Of a stretch of DNA of 39,014 nt, positions 25,023 to 32,799 are shown piece after piece (the stretch's first letter is position 1; each line of letters opens with the position of its first letter). Made by a program: the position numbers and the translations under genes. This DNA is from an uncultured Blautia sp. (GTDB lineage: Bacteria > Bacillota > Clostridia > Lachnospirales > Lachnospiraceae): the NCBI GenBank assembly GCA_934378195.1, contig CAKRPO010000016.1, forward strand, positions 1-39,014, in the 5' to 3' direction. The notes beneath the pieces are model-generated. The model searched no databases. It was not told where the DNA came from and saw only the letters and a list, made by a program, of their open reading frames with translations.

Positions 25023-25050
25023 TGAAGAACTTAATGTTCTATGTTAAAAT
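25023..25050 (+). promoter_or_regulatory. Candidate promoter of the PD-(D/E)XK nuclease gene
   Basis: TTGAAG (25023-25028) and TAAAAT (25045-25050) with a 16-base spacer. The remaining 150 bases to the gene show no other clear signal. Confidence 0.45.
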
Positions 25051-25203
25051 ATAGAAAACATAAAATTCATTCTGTCAAATTTATATTCCCATTTTTGTAA
25101 ATCGAGAGCATGATTGATTTTGAGAGCGAATAACTCGATTACAGAGCAGGAGAATCCGGCGGGGCGGAGTCTTCTGAACCACAACTGAAAAGGAGGATAA
25201 GCA

Positions 25204-26091
25204 CTGGAAGTTGGAAGAGATGCGCTCCAGTGGCACCCGGCATTCTATGCGGACATGCAGATCGAGCTTCGCGAAGAGGCGGACAAGCTGCAGTTCCGGA
25301 ATGAATACCCACTGAGTAAGAAGCCGATGCTGATAGACATTTTAGCTATCAAGAAGGCAGGAGAGGAGATTCACAAAAACATCGGCAGGATCTTTCGTAC
25401 ATACAACCTCATAGAGTACAAGAGTCCGACAGATTACCTTGCAGTCGATGATTTTTACAAAGCATACGCGTATGCCTGCTTTTTCAAGGCAGACACAGGA
25501 AAACAGAATGAGATACCAGCAGAGGAACTTACGATAACATTTGTATCGAAACACTATCCAAGAAAGATGATAAAGCATCTCGAAGATGTCAGGAAATATA
25601 CAATAGAGAAAGCAGAACCAGGAATCTATTATGTACATGGTGATGTAGTCGCAATACAGATCATCGTGACAAGAGAGCTTTTGCCAGAGAAGAATCTGTG
25701 GCTGCACAGCCTTACAGATGAGCTGAAAGATTCCGGGACCAAACAGAAACTACTGAATGAATACAGAGGGAAAGAGAATGATGCTCTCTATTCCGCGGTG
25801 ATGCAGGTGATAACTAAGGCAAATGAGAAGGAGTTTAAGGAGGATGAGGATATGTGTGATGCATTGATGGAGATTATGGAAGAAGTTGCACGTAAGCGAG
25901 TACACGATATGATAGCAGATGAAAGAGATGAATTAATGTCAAAGGGAAGAGAAGAAGGTAAAGAAGAAATGGGAATAGCTTCAATAAAAAATCTCATAGA
26001 AACTATGAAGATAACAGCAGATCAGGCAATGGATTTTTTGAAGATCACAGGAGATGAAAGAGAAAGATACAGTAAGATGCTGCAAAGCTAA
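25204..26091 (+). CDS. Rpn/PDDEXK-type nuclease (recombination-promoting or transposase-like)
   Basis: A 295-residue protein of the Rpn/PD-(D/E)XK transposase-like group. Similarity starts upstream of the first ATG (25255): the frame reads WHPAFYADMQIEL, the usual family start, back to a CTG at 25204 that stands 7 bases after a perfect AGGAGG. I take CTG, probably a mutated ATG, as the start. The nuclease core shows Glu35, Asp45 (PMLIDI) and Glu71-x-Lys73 (IEYKSP). The C-terminal half is helical, with KGREEGKEEMG and a short helical end, typical of the family. Members are DNA endonucleases often in many genomic copies. It is flanked on both sides by repeat elements. The active-site residues look intact, but the rare start may reduce expression. 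Confidence 0.75.
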   Translation: MEVGRDALQWHPAFYADMQIELREEADKLQFRNEYPLSKKPMLIDILAIKKAGEEIHKNIGRIFRTYNLIEYKSPTDYLAVDDFYKAYAYACFFKADTGKQNEIPAEELTITFVSKHYPRKMIKHLEDVRKYTIEKAEPGIYYVHGDVVAIQIIVTRELLPEKNLWLHSLTDELKDSGTKQKLLNEYRGKENDALYSAVMQVITKANEKEFKEDEDMCDALMEIMEEVARKRVHDMIADERDELMSKGREEGKEEMGIASIKNLIETMKITADQAMDFLKITGDERERYSKMLQS

Positions 26092-26177
26092 TGTGCTTCA
26101 ATCGGATCAATAAAATGTTGATATCTAAGAAGCTTGTTTCTTAAAATGATAGAATATTCTAATTCACGAGACAAATC

Positions 26178-26336
26178 TTAACGTGAACCAATAGAATGTA
26201 AAAGTATCGGGAAATCTTCCCCATACGATAGCGAAGGATTGAACAAGACTTCCATACACTTCATACCGGAAATGCGAAGAACGATGTATACGCCCAGGGG
26301 TTGCAAGGGGATGGCACACGAAGTCCCCTTGCGGTC
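26178..26336. repeat. Inverted-repeat-bounded element, copy III, right half only
   Basis: Starts TTAACGTGAACCAATAGAATG, as in copy IV, and ends CGCCCAGGGGTTGCAAGGGG...CCCCTTGCGGTC. The left half is absent; the end of the nuclease gene lies there instead. The central stem is degraded (TATCGGG has no matching arm). The right-end hairpin GCAAGGGG/CCCCTTGC is intact. Confidence 0.7.
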
Positions 26337-26340
26337 TTAC

Positions 26341-26430
26341 TACATGTCAATGTAAAAAAGTCTCCAGGGCAATTGCCCTGCTAAGAAATGCCAATGTCAA
26401 TTGACGGGGACCGGGGAAGTACCTCGAATA
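26341..26430 (+). repeat. Hairpin module downstream of element III
   Basis: ACATGTCAATGTAA, then CAGGGC-AATT-GCCCTG, then GCCAATGTCAATTGACGGGG. This is the same order of blocks as behind elements I and II, with the hairpin arms changed on both sides. Confidence 0.6.
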
Positions 26431-26443
26431 TTCTGATAAGATT

Positions 26444-26477
26444 AAAGCTCGAAATGAAGAAATTTCGGGCTTTTTTT
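26444..26477 (+). terminator. Rho-independent terminator
   Basis: AAAGCTCGAAAT pairs with ATTTCGGGCTTT (one G-T pair) around GAAGAA and ends in seven T. It ends transcription from the nuclease/element III side. Confidence 0.85.
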
Positions 26478-26484
26478 GTGGGCA

Positions 26485-26522
26485 AAATGCGAAAAACCCG
26501 AATTTACGGGATTTTCGCATTT
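26485..26522. terminator. Second stem-loop, probably a terminator
   Basis: AAATGCGAAAA and TTTTCGCATTT arms with an inner CCCG/CGGG stem around AATTTA. It follows the previous terminator directly and insulates the surface-protein promoter. Confidence 0.6.
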
Positions 26523-26562
26523 GAAGTTTCGTGCTCATAGGGAACCAAACGAGAAGAAATTG

Positions 26563-26591
26563 TTGACTTAAGCTAACATTATGTGTTAGTT
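26563..26591 (+). promoter_or_regulatory. Promoter with overlapping palindrome upstream of the surface-protein remnant
   Basis: TTGACT (26563-26568) and TTAGTT (26586-26591) are 17 bases apart. Between them CTAACA-TTATG-TGTTAG (26573-26589) is a perfect dyad, suited to repression, for example by a DtxR-type regulator. GTTAGC and GCTAAC recur at 26605 and 26684. Confidence 0.45.
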
Positions 26592-26718
26592 TTGTAGAAG
26601 ATGAGTTAGCGTAGAGTAACCCACTGAGTCACGCAGAAAAGAGTGGAGTTGAAGGGGAGAGAGCACCCAGATTCTATTACTAAGCTAACGGGGGTCACGC
26701 ATTATAAGGAGGAACAAA

Positions 26719-27199
26719 ATGAGAAGAAAGAATTTATGGTTACGTGTGTCATCCTGCACGATGGCAGCATTACTTGCAACAACATCTGTAGCACCGGTAT
26801 CTGCAGCGGACTTTACAAGTGACGTTGTAGTGGAAGACCAGCAGGATGCAGAGGAAGAAGTGGAAGCTCCGGTCATTGAGGAGGAATCTCAGGACGCGGG
26901 CGAGGCTGATATAGCGGATGAAACTGCATAAGCAGAATTTGAAGGCGAGGATACGGAAGCCTGCCCAGATTCTTATGAAGCAGATGAATTTATGGATGAT
27001 GTGGATGTATTCAGTGACAGTGCAGGCGAAGCCGCCGCAGCACAGAACGGCTTCGGTACTGCAAACACTGTTTTTGCAAAGGGAACCTACAAGGTGTCGG
27101 TAACTCTTAAGAAAGCAAACGACCTTAATACGGATTCTATGGCAGCAAGCTGTATCGCAGGGATGCAACTCTTAAGGTAGCCGATGACGGAACTGCAAG
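26719..27199 (+). pseudogene. Broken secreted surface protein with a NEAT-like segment
   Basis: Begins with AAGGAGG, an ATG and a clear signal peptide (RRKNLWLRVSSCTMAALLA, cleavage after VSA). An acidic linker follows, then an in-frame TAA at 26929-26931. The same frame continues after the stop with more acidic linker and GTYKVSVTLKKANDLNTDSM, which resembles the start of a NEAT haem/iron-binding domain. Near 27160-27163 one base seems lost from a G-run: the neighbouring frame then reads DATLKVADDGTA, the expected continuation. It stops being recognisable at about 27199, where a permease fragment begins. So there are a nonsense codon, a frameshift and a deletion. The NEAT assignment is by pattern only. 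Confidence 0.6.
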
Positions 27200-27634
27200 A
27201 CATGGGACGATGTGACGACACTTTTTCCTTATGTGATCGCGGGACTTTTTCTTGCGTGCCTGTTTATCGGGGAATGTAATCTGATGTCACTCGAGGACAA
27301 GACGGCACGAAGCTTGGGAATGAATGTCAATGCGACACGAATCGTGATTTCTCTGATCGCAGTGCTGCTTGCAAGTATTTCGACAGCTGTGGCAGGTGCA
27401 ATCAGTTTCCTTGGTCTGATCGTGCCACATATCGGAAGGATTCTGGTCGGCAGTGACCACTGGGTGCTGGTTCCGTTTTCGGCACTGGCGGGAGCTTTTA
27501 CATTCCTGCTGGCGGATACGATCGGAAGGACGATCGCTGCACCATATGAGATCAGTGCTGCGGTCATCATGAGTGTGGTCGGCGGCCCATTCTTTATCAT
27601 TCTCTTAAGGAGGTCCAGAAAATATGCAAACTGA
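27200..27634 (+). pseudogene. C-terminal remnant of a FecCD-type iron/haem ABC permease
   Basis: About 144 residues from TWDDVTTLFPYVIAGLFLA to the normal C-terminus, with the FecCD landmarks SLEDKTARSLGMNV, SFLGLIVPHIGR and GRTIAAPYEISAAVI. Full-length members have about 330 residues, so the first half is missing. The GTG at 27212 gives an open frame but has no ribosome site. The join to the surface-protein remnant suggests one deletion removed the rest of that protein, the expected binding-protein gene and the 5' half of the permease gene. Its stop overlaps the ATPase start, as in intact operons. Confidence 0.8.
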
Positions 27635-28352
27635 GCGAATTAGAGAGGGGAATGAAAAAGGATTCGGCGGGGCTGGAGAAGCTGCTGTGGAATCGGGAAA
27701 TTTTAGAATGGAAAGTATGCGAGCAGAGAAGAAGGCAAAAGCCGAAAATCAGCAGGGGAAGAAGCCGGCGATGGAAGTACGGGATGTGCATTTTTCTTAC
27801 GGGAAGAATAAGATTCTCAAAGGGGCTTCTCTGATGATCGAAAAAGGCCGGATCACGACAATCATGGGCGCGAATGGATGTGGTAAATCGACATTGTTCT
27901 CGCTGATGACGAAGAACCTTGTGCCGGGCAAGGGCAAGATTTTTCTACGTGGAAAGAATATCAGCAATCTGAGACTGAATGAATTTGCAAGAAAGGTCGC
28001 AATCGTGCACCAGTACAATACAGCGTCCGATGACATTACGGTGGAGCGTCTGATCTCCTTTGGACGTACGCCGCATCTGGGATTGATGGGTGCACACAAG
28101 GAAGAGGATGAGAAATTCATCGAGTGGGCGATGGAAGTCACAAATGTTACCCAGTACCGCGACCGGGAACTTTCTCGTCTGTCCGGTGGTCAGAGACAGC
28201 GTGTGTGGATCGCGATGGCACTGGCACAGGGAACAGAGACGCTGTTTCTCGATGAGCCGACAACGTATCTGGATATCCGTTACCAGATTGAGATCCTGGA
28301 ACTTGTCAAGAAACTGAACCGGGAGTATGGCATGACGATTTTTACTATGTAG
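27624..28352 (+). pseudogene. Truncated FecE-type iron/haem ABC ATPase
   Basis: A 242-residue frame with AGGAGG upstream of the ATG. The first 50 residues are a charged extension; the ATPase domain starts at MEVRDVHFSYG. Walker A (GANGCGKST), the signature LSGGQRQR and Walker B LFLDEPTTYLD are present. The protein ends at NREYGMTIFTM, just where the family continues with the H-loop histidine (VLHD...), so the switch histidine and the last 30 or more residues are absent. The stop at 28350 probably marks a second deletion junction. With its permease broken, the importer should be dead. Confidence 0.8.
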
Positions 28353-28378
28353 ACTGATTTTTGATGGAGAGTGAATGG

Positions 28379-28777
28379 ATGAAAAAATCGCTTAGGATTT
28401 TGTGGATTATTCTGGGATTTTTATGTTTGGGACTGGGGACGATCGGAATTGTACTTCCGATTCTCCCTACGGTTCCATTTTATATGGCAACTTTATTCTG
28501 CTTTGCGAGAAGCTCCGAGAAACTGCACAGCTGGTTTCTCGGCACGAATCTTTACAAAAAGCACCTCGACAGCTTTGTAAAGCAGCGTGAGATGACAATG
28601 GACACAAAACTTCGTATCGTCGGAACAGTGACTGTAGTCATGACGATCGGTTTTCTTTGCATGAAAAATGTTCCAGTTGGAAGAATCTGTATTGCAGTCG
28701 TGTGGGTCTGCCATCTGGTATATTTCTTTGTAAGAGTAAAAACAGTAAAACCTGTGCAGGCAGCAGAGGAAGAGTAA
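28379..28777 (+). CDS. DUF454 (YbaN-family) small membrane protein
   Basis: A 132-residue inner-membrane protein. The ATG at 28379 follows GGAGAG by about nine bases; upstream TTG/ATG codons at 28361 and 28364 lack a better site. The family signature [23 protein letters not shown] at residues 11-33 is unmistakable, followed by [13 protein letters not shown] and two further membrane helices. The function is unknown. In this window it stands between the broken iron/haem importer and an ABC exporter pair, so it may belong to that metal/haem gene set. Confidence 0.88.
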   Translation: MKKSLRILWIILGFLCLGLGTIGIVLPILPTVPFYMATLFCFARSSEKLHSWFLGTNLYKKHLDSFVKQREMTMDTKLRIVGTVTVVMTIGFLCMKNVPVGRICIAVVWVCHLVYFFVRVKTVKPVQAAEEE

Positions 28778-28789
28778 TGGAGTTAAAAC

Positions 28790-30736
28790 ATGATCAAGAA
28801 AAGACTTGTGGGGCTTTTGTCCCACGCAAAAAAATACATCGGATTTCAGGTTTTCTGGCAGTGGCTCGCACTGCTCGCACAGATGACGGCAGTTTTTTCC
28901 ATTGCAGGACTTTTGGAGAAGACTCTGTATGGAACGGCAGATTCGGCGGTCGCACTGCAGACCATTGTGGTGCTGGCAGTGTGTGTGGCCGTGCGGTTTG
29001 TCTGTGAGAGACAGGCAGCGGCGGCTTCTTATAAGGCGAGCGTCGATGTCAAAAAAATTCTTCGCCAGAGAATTTATGACAAAATGCTCCGTCTCGGACC
29101 GGCATACCGTGAACAGGTGTCGACCTCTGAGGTCATGCAGGTGAGCACCGAGGGTGTGGAGCAGTTGGAAACGTATTTTGGACGGTATCTGCCGCAGCTT
29201 TTTTACAGTTTGCTGGCGCCGGTGACACTTTTTGTGGTGCTCTGCCGGGTGAGCATGAAGGCGAGCGTGGTTCTTCTGATCTGCGTGCCGCTGATTCCGC
29301 TGTCCATTGTGGCGGTGCAGAAGATTGCAAAAAAGCTTCTTAATAAATACTGGAGTATTTATACAGGACTGGGCGATTCATTCCTGGAAAATCTGCAGGG
29401 ACTGACGACACTTAAGATCTACCAGGCGGATGATATGAAAGCGGTCGAGATGGATGAGGAAGCGCAGGCGTTCCGTCGAATCACGATGAAAGTACTGACA
29501 ATGCAGCTGAATTCCACAAGTGTGATGGACATTGTGGCATACGGAGGCGCGGCAGTTGGAATGATCGTAGCAGTGTCAGAGTTCCTTGCGGGACGGCTTG
29601 ATTTTGCGGGATGCGTGACGATCGTGTTGCTCGCGTCGGAGTTTTTTATTCCGCTGAGACTTCTGGGTTCGTTTTTCCATATAGCGATGAACGGAATGGC
29701 TGCGAGTGACAAGATTTTTACGATATTGGATCTGCCGGAGCCGGAGGCGGGAAGTGTGGAGCTGGACGCAACGGAAGGCGGGGGTGCAGATTCAAGGCTC
29801 GCGGGCGAGAGTGAAGGTACAGTTGCACGTGGAAATGTGATTGCATCTTCGGGGATTGCGGTGAAGTTCGAGGATGTGCATTTTTCCTATGAAGAGGACC
29901 GGGAGATTCTCAAAGGCGTATCGTTTGAGATTCCGGCGGGAAGCTTCGTTGCACTGGCGGGGGAATCCGGCTGTGGCAAGAGTACGATCGCTGGAATCTT
30001 ATCCGGAAAGAACCGTGGATTCAGTGGAAAAGTGACGATTGGAGGCATTCCGATTGAGGATATCGCAGAGAAATCTCTGATGAAGAATGTAACGCTGGTA
30101 CGACATAACAGCTACTTATTTAAAGGGACTGCGGAAGAGAATCTTAAGATGGCAAAATCGGATGCAACAGAAGCCGAGATGCGTGCCGTGCTTGGACGTA
30201 TGAACCTGATGGCATTTCTTGATACACAGGATGGACTGCAGACACAGCTTCAGGAGCAGGCGGGAAACCTGTCCGGTGGACAGAAACAGCGACTTGGACT
30301 TGCAAGAGCACTTCTGCATGATTCTCCGGTTTACATTTTTGATGAGGCGACAAGTAACATCGATATCGAGAGCGAAGAGATGATTATGGAAGTCATCCGG
30401 GAGCTTGCAAAGACAAAGACGGTGATTCTGATCTCACACAGACTTGCGAATGTGGTCGAAGCAGACCGTATTTATATGATGAAAAATGGCGAATTTGCGG
30501 AGCAGGGTGTGCATGACGAGCTGATGAAGCTGGATGGATATTATGCACAGCTGTTCGAGAGCCAGAGAGTGCTGGAAGAGTATTCGAAGGATGGAAGCGA
30601 AGGGCATACGAAGGTTGAAGTGAATGGTACTCGGGGCGAAGGTTCAGGGAATGCGAATGTCGGGAGCAATCCTGGCAGGAAGGATTCTGGAAATGGAAGT
30701 ATGAGAAAGGAGGTAGCGGAATGCGTTCAGAAATGA
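28790..30736 (+). CDS. ABC exporter half-transporter A (CydD-like)
   Basis: A 648-residue fused membrane/ATPase protein. Residues 15-310 form the six-helix exporter domain; its coupling region FLENLQGLTTLKIYQADDM matches CydD-type proteins. A 35-residue acidic/Gly linker precedes the ATPase domain, which has [17 protein letters not shown] and VYIFDEATSNID with the catalytic glutamate and SHRLAN histidine present. The last 60 residues are a low-complexity Gly/Ser/Asn tail that overlaps the next start by 16 bases. It should pair with the next protein as a heterodimer. CydDC exports thiols/haem-related compounds; the actual cargo here is unknown. The start has only a weak GGAG site. Confidence 0.88.
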   Translation: MIKKRLVGLLSHAKKYIGFQVFWQWLALLAQMTAVFSIAGLLEKTLYGTADSAVALQTIVVLAVCVAVRFVCERQAAAASYKASVDVKKILRQRIYDKMLRLGPAYREQVSTSEVMQVSTEGVEQLETYFGRYLPQLFYSLLAPVTLFVVLCRVSMKASVVLLICVPLIPLSIVAVQKIAKKLLNKYWSIYTGLGDSFLENLQGLTTLKIYQADDMKAVEMDEEAQAFRRITMKVLTMQLNSTSVMDIVAYGGAAVGMIVAVSEFLAGRLDFAGCVTIVLLASEFFIPLRLLGSFFHIAMNGMAASDKIFTILDLPEPEAGSVELDATEGGGADSRLAGESEGTVARGNVIASSGIAVKFEDVHFSYEEDREILKGVSFEIPAGSFVALAGESGCGKSTIAGILSGKNRGFSGKVTIGGIPIEDIAEKSLMKNVTLVRHNSYLFKGTAEENLKMAKSDATEAEMRAVLGRMNLMAFLDTQDGLQTQLQEQAGNLSGGQKQRLGLARALLHDSPVYIFDEATSNIDIESEEMIMEVIRELAKTKTVILISHRLANVVEADRIYMMKNGEFAEQGVHDELMKLDGYYAQLFESQRVLEEYSKDGSEGHTKVEVNGTRGEGSGNANVGSNPGRKDSGNGSMRKEVAECVQK

Positions 30737-32481
30737 ATAGAGACGGGACTGTGGGAACTACGCGTCGAAGCGCCGGCAGGATCATGCTTCAGTTGATTGG
30801 ATTGATCAAGCCATTGCTTCATATCATGTTGCTTGCAATCATTCTGGGAACAGCCGGTTACCTCTGTGCGATTTTTCTGACGATCCTTGCAGGACAGACG
30901 ATTTTGCGCGGACTTGCAGCAGGTGTGCCGGGAATGACCCTGCCGGTGAATTTTGCAGAAGTATCAGGAAGCTTTTTCCTCGGTTCAGTAAGCGTGAAAG
31001 GGATTTTTATCCTGATGGCAGTGATTGCGGTCCTACGCGGCTTACTGCATTATGTGGAGCAGTATTGCAACCATTTTATCGCGTTTAAATTGCTGGCGAT
31101 CATCCGTCACAAAGTTTTTGCCGCACTGCGCAGGCTTTGTCCGGCGAAGCTGGAAGGACGCGATAAGGGAAATCTGATTTCTATTATTACAACGGATATT
31201 GAGCTTTTGGAAGTCTTTTATGCGCATACGATCTCACCGATCGCAATCGCAGTGCTAACTTCGCTTGTGATGATCTTTTTTATTGGCAGATACCATCCGG
31301 CAGCAGGCGTGTTTGCACTGGTGGCATATCTGGTCATGGGCGTTGTGATCCCACTCTGGAATGGCAAGAGAGGCGGAGAGAGCGGCATGCAGTTCCGTAC
31401 CGAATTCGGTGAACTGAACAGCTTTGTGCTGGATTCACTGCGTGGACTGGACGAGACGATTCAGTATCAGCAGGGCGTGAAGCGTGCGGATGAGATGCAG
31501 ACACGTTCGGACGGGCTTGCCGGAATGCAGAAGAAACTGAGCCGTATGGAAGGAAGCCAGCGCTCCGTGACGAATCTGGTGATCCTGCTGGCGTCATTTG
31601 GGATGCTTTTCCTGACACTACATATGTATGGACAGGGCAGTATCGGATATGATGGCGTGCTGACATGCACGATCGCGATGATGGGTTCATTCGGACCGGT
31701 AGTGGCATTGTCAAGCCTTTCCAATAACCTGAACCAGACACTGGCAAGTGGAGAGCGGGTGCTGTCGATTCTCGAAGAGAAACCACAGGTGGAAGAAGTG
31801 ATGGGTGAGTGGAAGAATAAACAAAAAACATTTTCCGGTGCGGATGCACAGCATGTGACGTTTGCGTATGAAGATGAGATGATCCTGGATGATTACTCCC
31901 TGGATATTCCGGCGGGCAAGATTCTTGGAATCCACGGAACAAGCGGCTCCGGTAAATCCACACTTTTGAAATTGTTGATGCGCTTCTGGGATGTGAATTC
32001 CGGTACACTGCATGTAGATGGCGAGGATGTACGCAAGATCCCGACAAAATATCTCCGCGATATGGAGAGTTATGTAACCCAGGAGACGCATCTGTTCCAC
32101 GATTCGATTGCAAATAATATTGCGATCGGCAAGCCGGGCGCGACACGCGAAGAAATCATGGAAGCTGCCCGTAAAGCGTCAATCCACGATTTCATCATGT
32201 GCCTGCCGAAAGGATATGATACAGAAGTCGGTGAACTCGGAGATACACTCTCCGGTGGTGAAAAACAGAGAATCGGAATCGCACGCGCGTTCCTCCACGA
32301 CAGCCCGTTCCTTTTGATGGACGAGCCGACCTCGAACCTCGATTCTCTGAATGAAGGCATTATCCTCAAGTCCCTCAGAGAATCCGCAGAGGAAAAGACT
32401 GTGGTGCTTGTGTCACATAGGAAGTCGACGATGAATGTGGCGGATGTGGTGTTTGAGATGAAAGAAGGAAGGATTTCTTGA
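30721..32481 (+). CDS. ABC exporter half-transporter B (CydC-like)
   Basis: A 586-residue partner of the preceding half-transporter. Six membrane helices span about residues 25-310 with the coupling stretch FVLDSLRGLDETIQYQQ. The ATPase domain has GTSGSGKST, the X-loop YVTQETHLFHDS, LSGGEKQR, FLLMDEPTSNLD and SHRKST. All catalytic residues are present, so the heterodimer may have two active sites. AAAGGAGGT precedes the ATG, and the overlap with the upstream gene indicates coupled translation. The gene ends 12 bases before a repeat element that separates it from convergent dapF. Confidence 0.88.
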   Translation: MRSEMNRDGTVGTTRRSAGRIMLQLIGLIKPLLHIMLLAIILGTAGYLCAIFLTILAGQTILRGLAAGVPGMTLPVNFAEVSGSFFLGSVSVKGIFILMAVIAVLRGLLHYVEQYCNHFIAFKLLAIIRHKVFAALRRLCPAKLEGRDKGNLISIITTDIELLEVFYAHTISPIAIAVLTSLVMIFFIGRYHPAAGVFALVAYLVMGVVIPLWNGKRGGESGMQFRTEFGELNSFVLDSLRGLDETIQYQQGVKRADEMQTRSDGLAGMQKKLSRMEGSQRSVTNLVILLASFGMLFLTLHMYGQGSIGYDGVLTCTIAMMGSFGPVVALSSLSNNLNQTLASGERVLSILEEKPQVEEVMGEWKNKQKTFSGADAQHVTFAYEDEMILDDYSLDIPAGKILGIHGTSGSGKSTLLKLLMRFWDVNSGTLHVDGEDVRKIPTKYLRDMESYVTQETHLFHDSIANNIAIGKPGATREEIMEAARKASIHDFIMCLPKGYDTEVGELGDTLSGGEKQRIGIARAFLHDSPFLLMDEPTSNLDSLNEGIILKSLRESAEEKTVVLVSHRKSTMNVADVVFEMKEGRIS

Positions 32482-32493
32482 GAAAATAAACAG

Positions 32494-32795
32494 AACCGCG
32501 AAGGGACTTGTCCAGTCCCCTCGCCCACCCCTGGGAATGAATACGACGGCAGGAATGCTGTGTGGAAGTGTACAAGAGTTCCAGATAGAATAAGACGGAA
32601 GGCTATTAACTTTACCTGGGATGGAAAAATTAACGTGAACCGATAGAATGAAAGAACAGCGGGAAATCTTCTCACATATGACAGAAGAAGAATCCCGCTG
32701 TTTCTCTATACATTACATATTTGATGAACCAAGAGTTACTTATGTTTTCGCCCAGGGGTTGCAAGGGGACTGGCTTTCGAAGTCCCCTCGCGGTT
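32494..32795. repeat. Inverted-repeat-bounded element, copy IV, most complete
   Basis: A 302-bp element with ends AACCGCGAAGGGACTTG...CACCCCTGGGA and CGCCCAGGGGTTGCAAGGGG...CCCCTCGCGGTT. Each end can itself fold (AGGGACT/AGTCCCCT). It occupies almost the whole gap between the stop codons of the ABC exporter gene and dapF, which converge on it, and should terminate both. Reading frames inside are short and unconvincing. Confidence 0.78.
32656..32703 (+). terminator. Central stem of element IV
   Basis: ACAGCGGGA pairs with TCCCGCTGT with an inner TCTTC/GAAGA stem. The T-run is short (TTTCTC). Compared with elements I and II the stem bases differ on both arms. Confidence 0.6.
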
Positions 32796-32799
32796 TTGT

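Noticed and set aside
25255..25307. ATG at 25255 as start of the nuclease gene
   Set aside because: It would drop the conserved WHPAFYAD start and has no ribosome site; AGGAGG points to the CTG at 25204.
26471..27180. Stop codon in the surface-protein gene read as recoding
   Set aside because: A plain TAA with no recoding signal, and the gene also carries a frameshift and a deletion, so decay is simpler.
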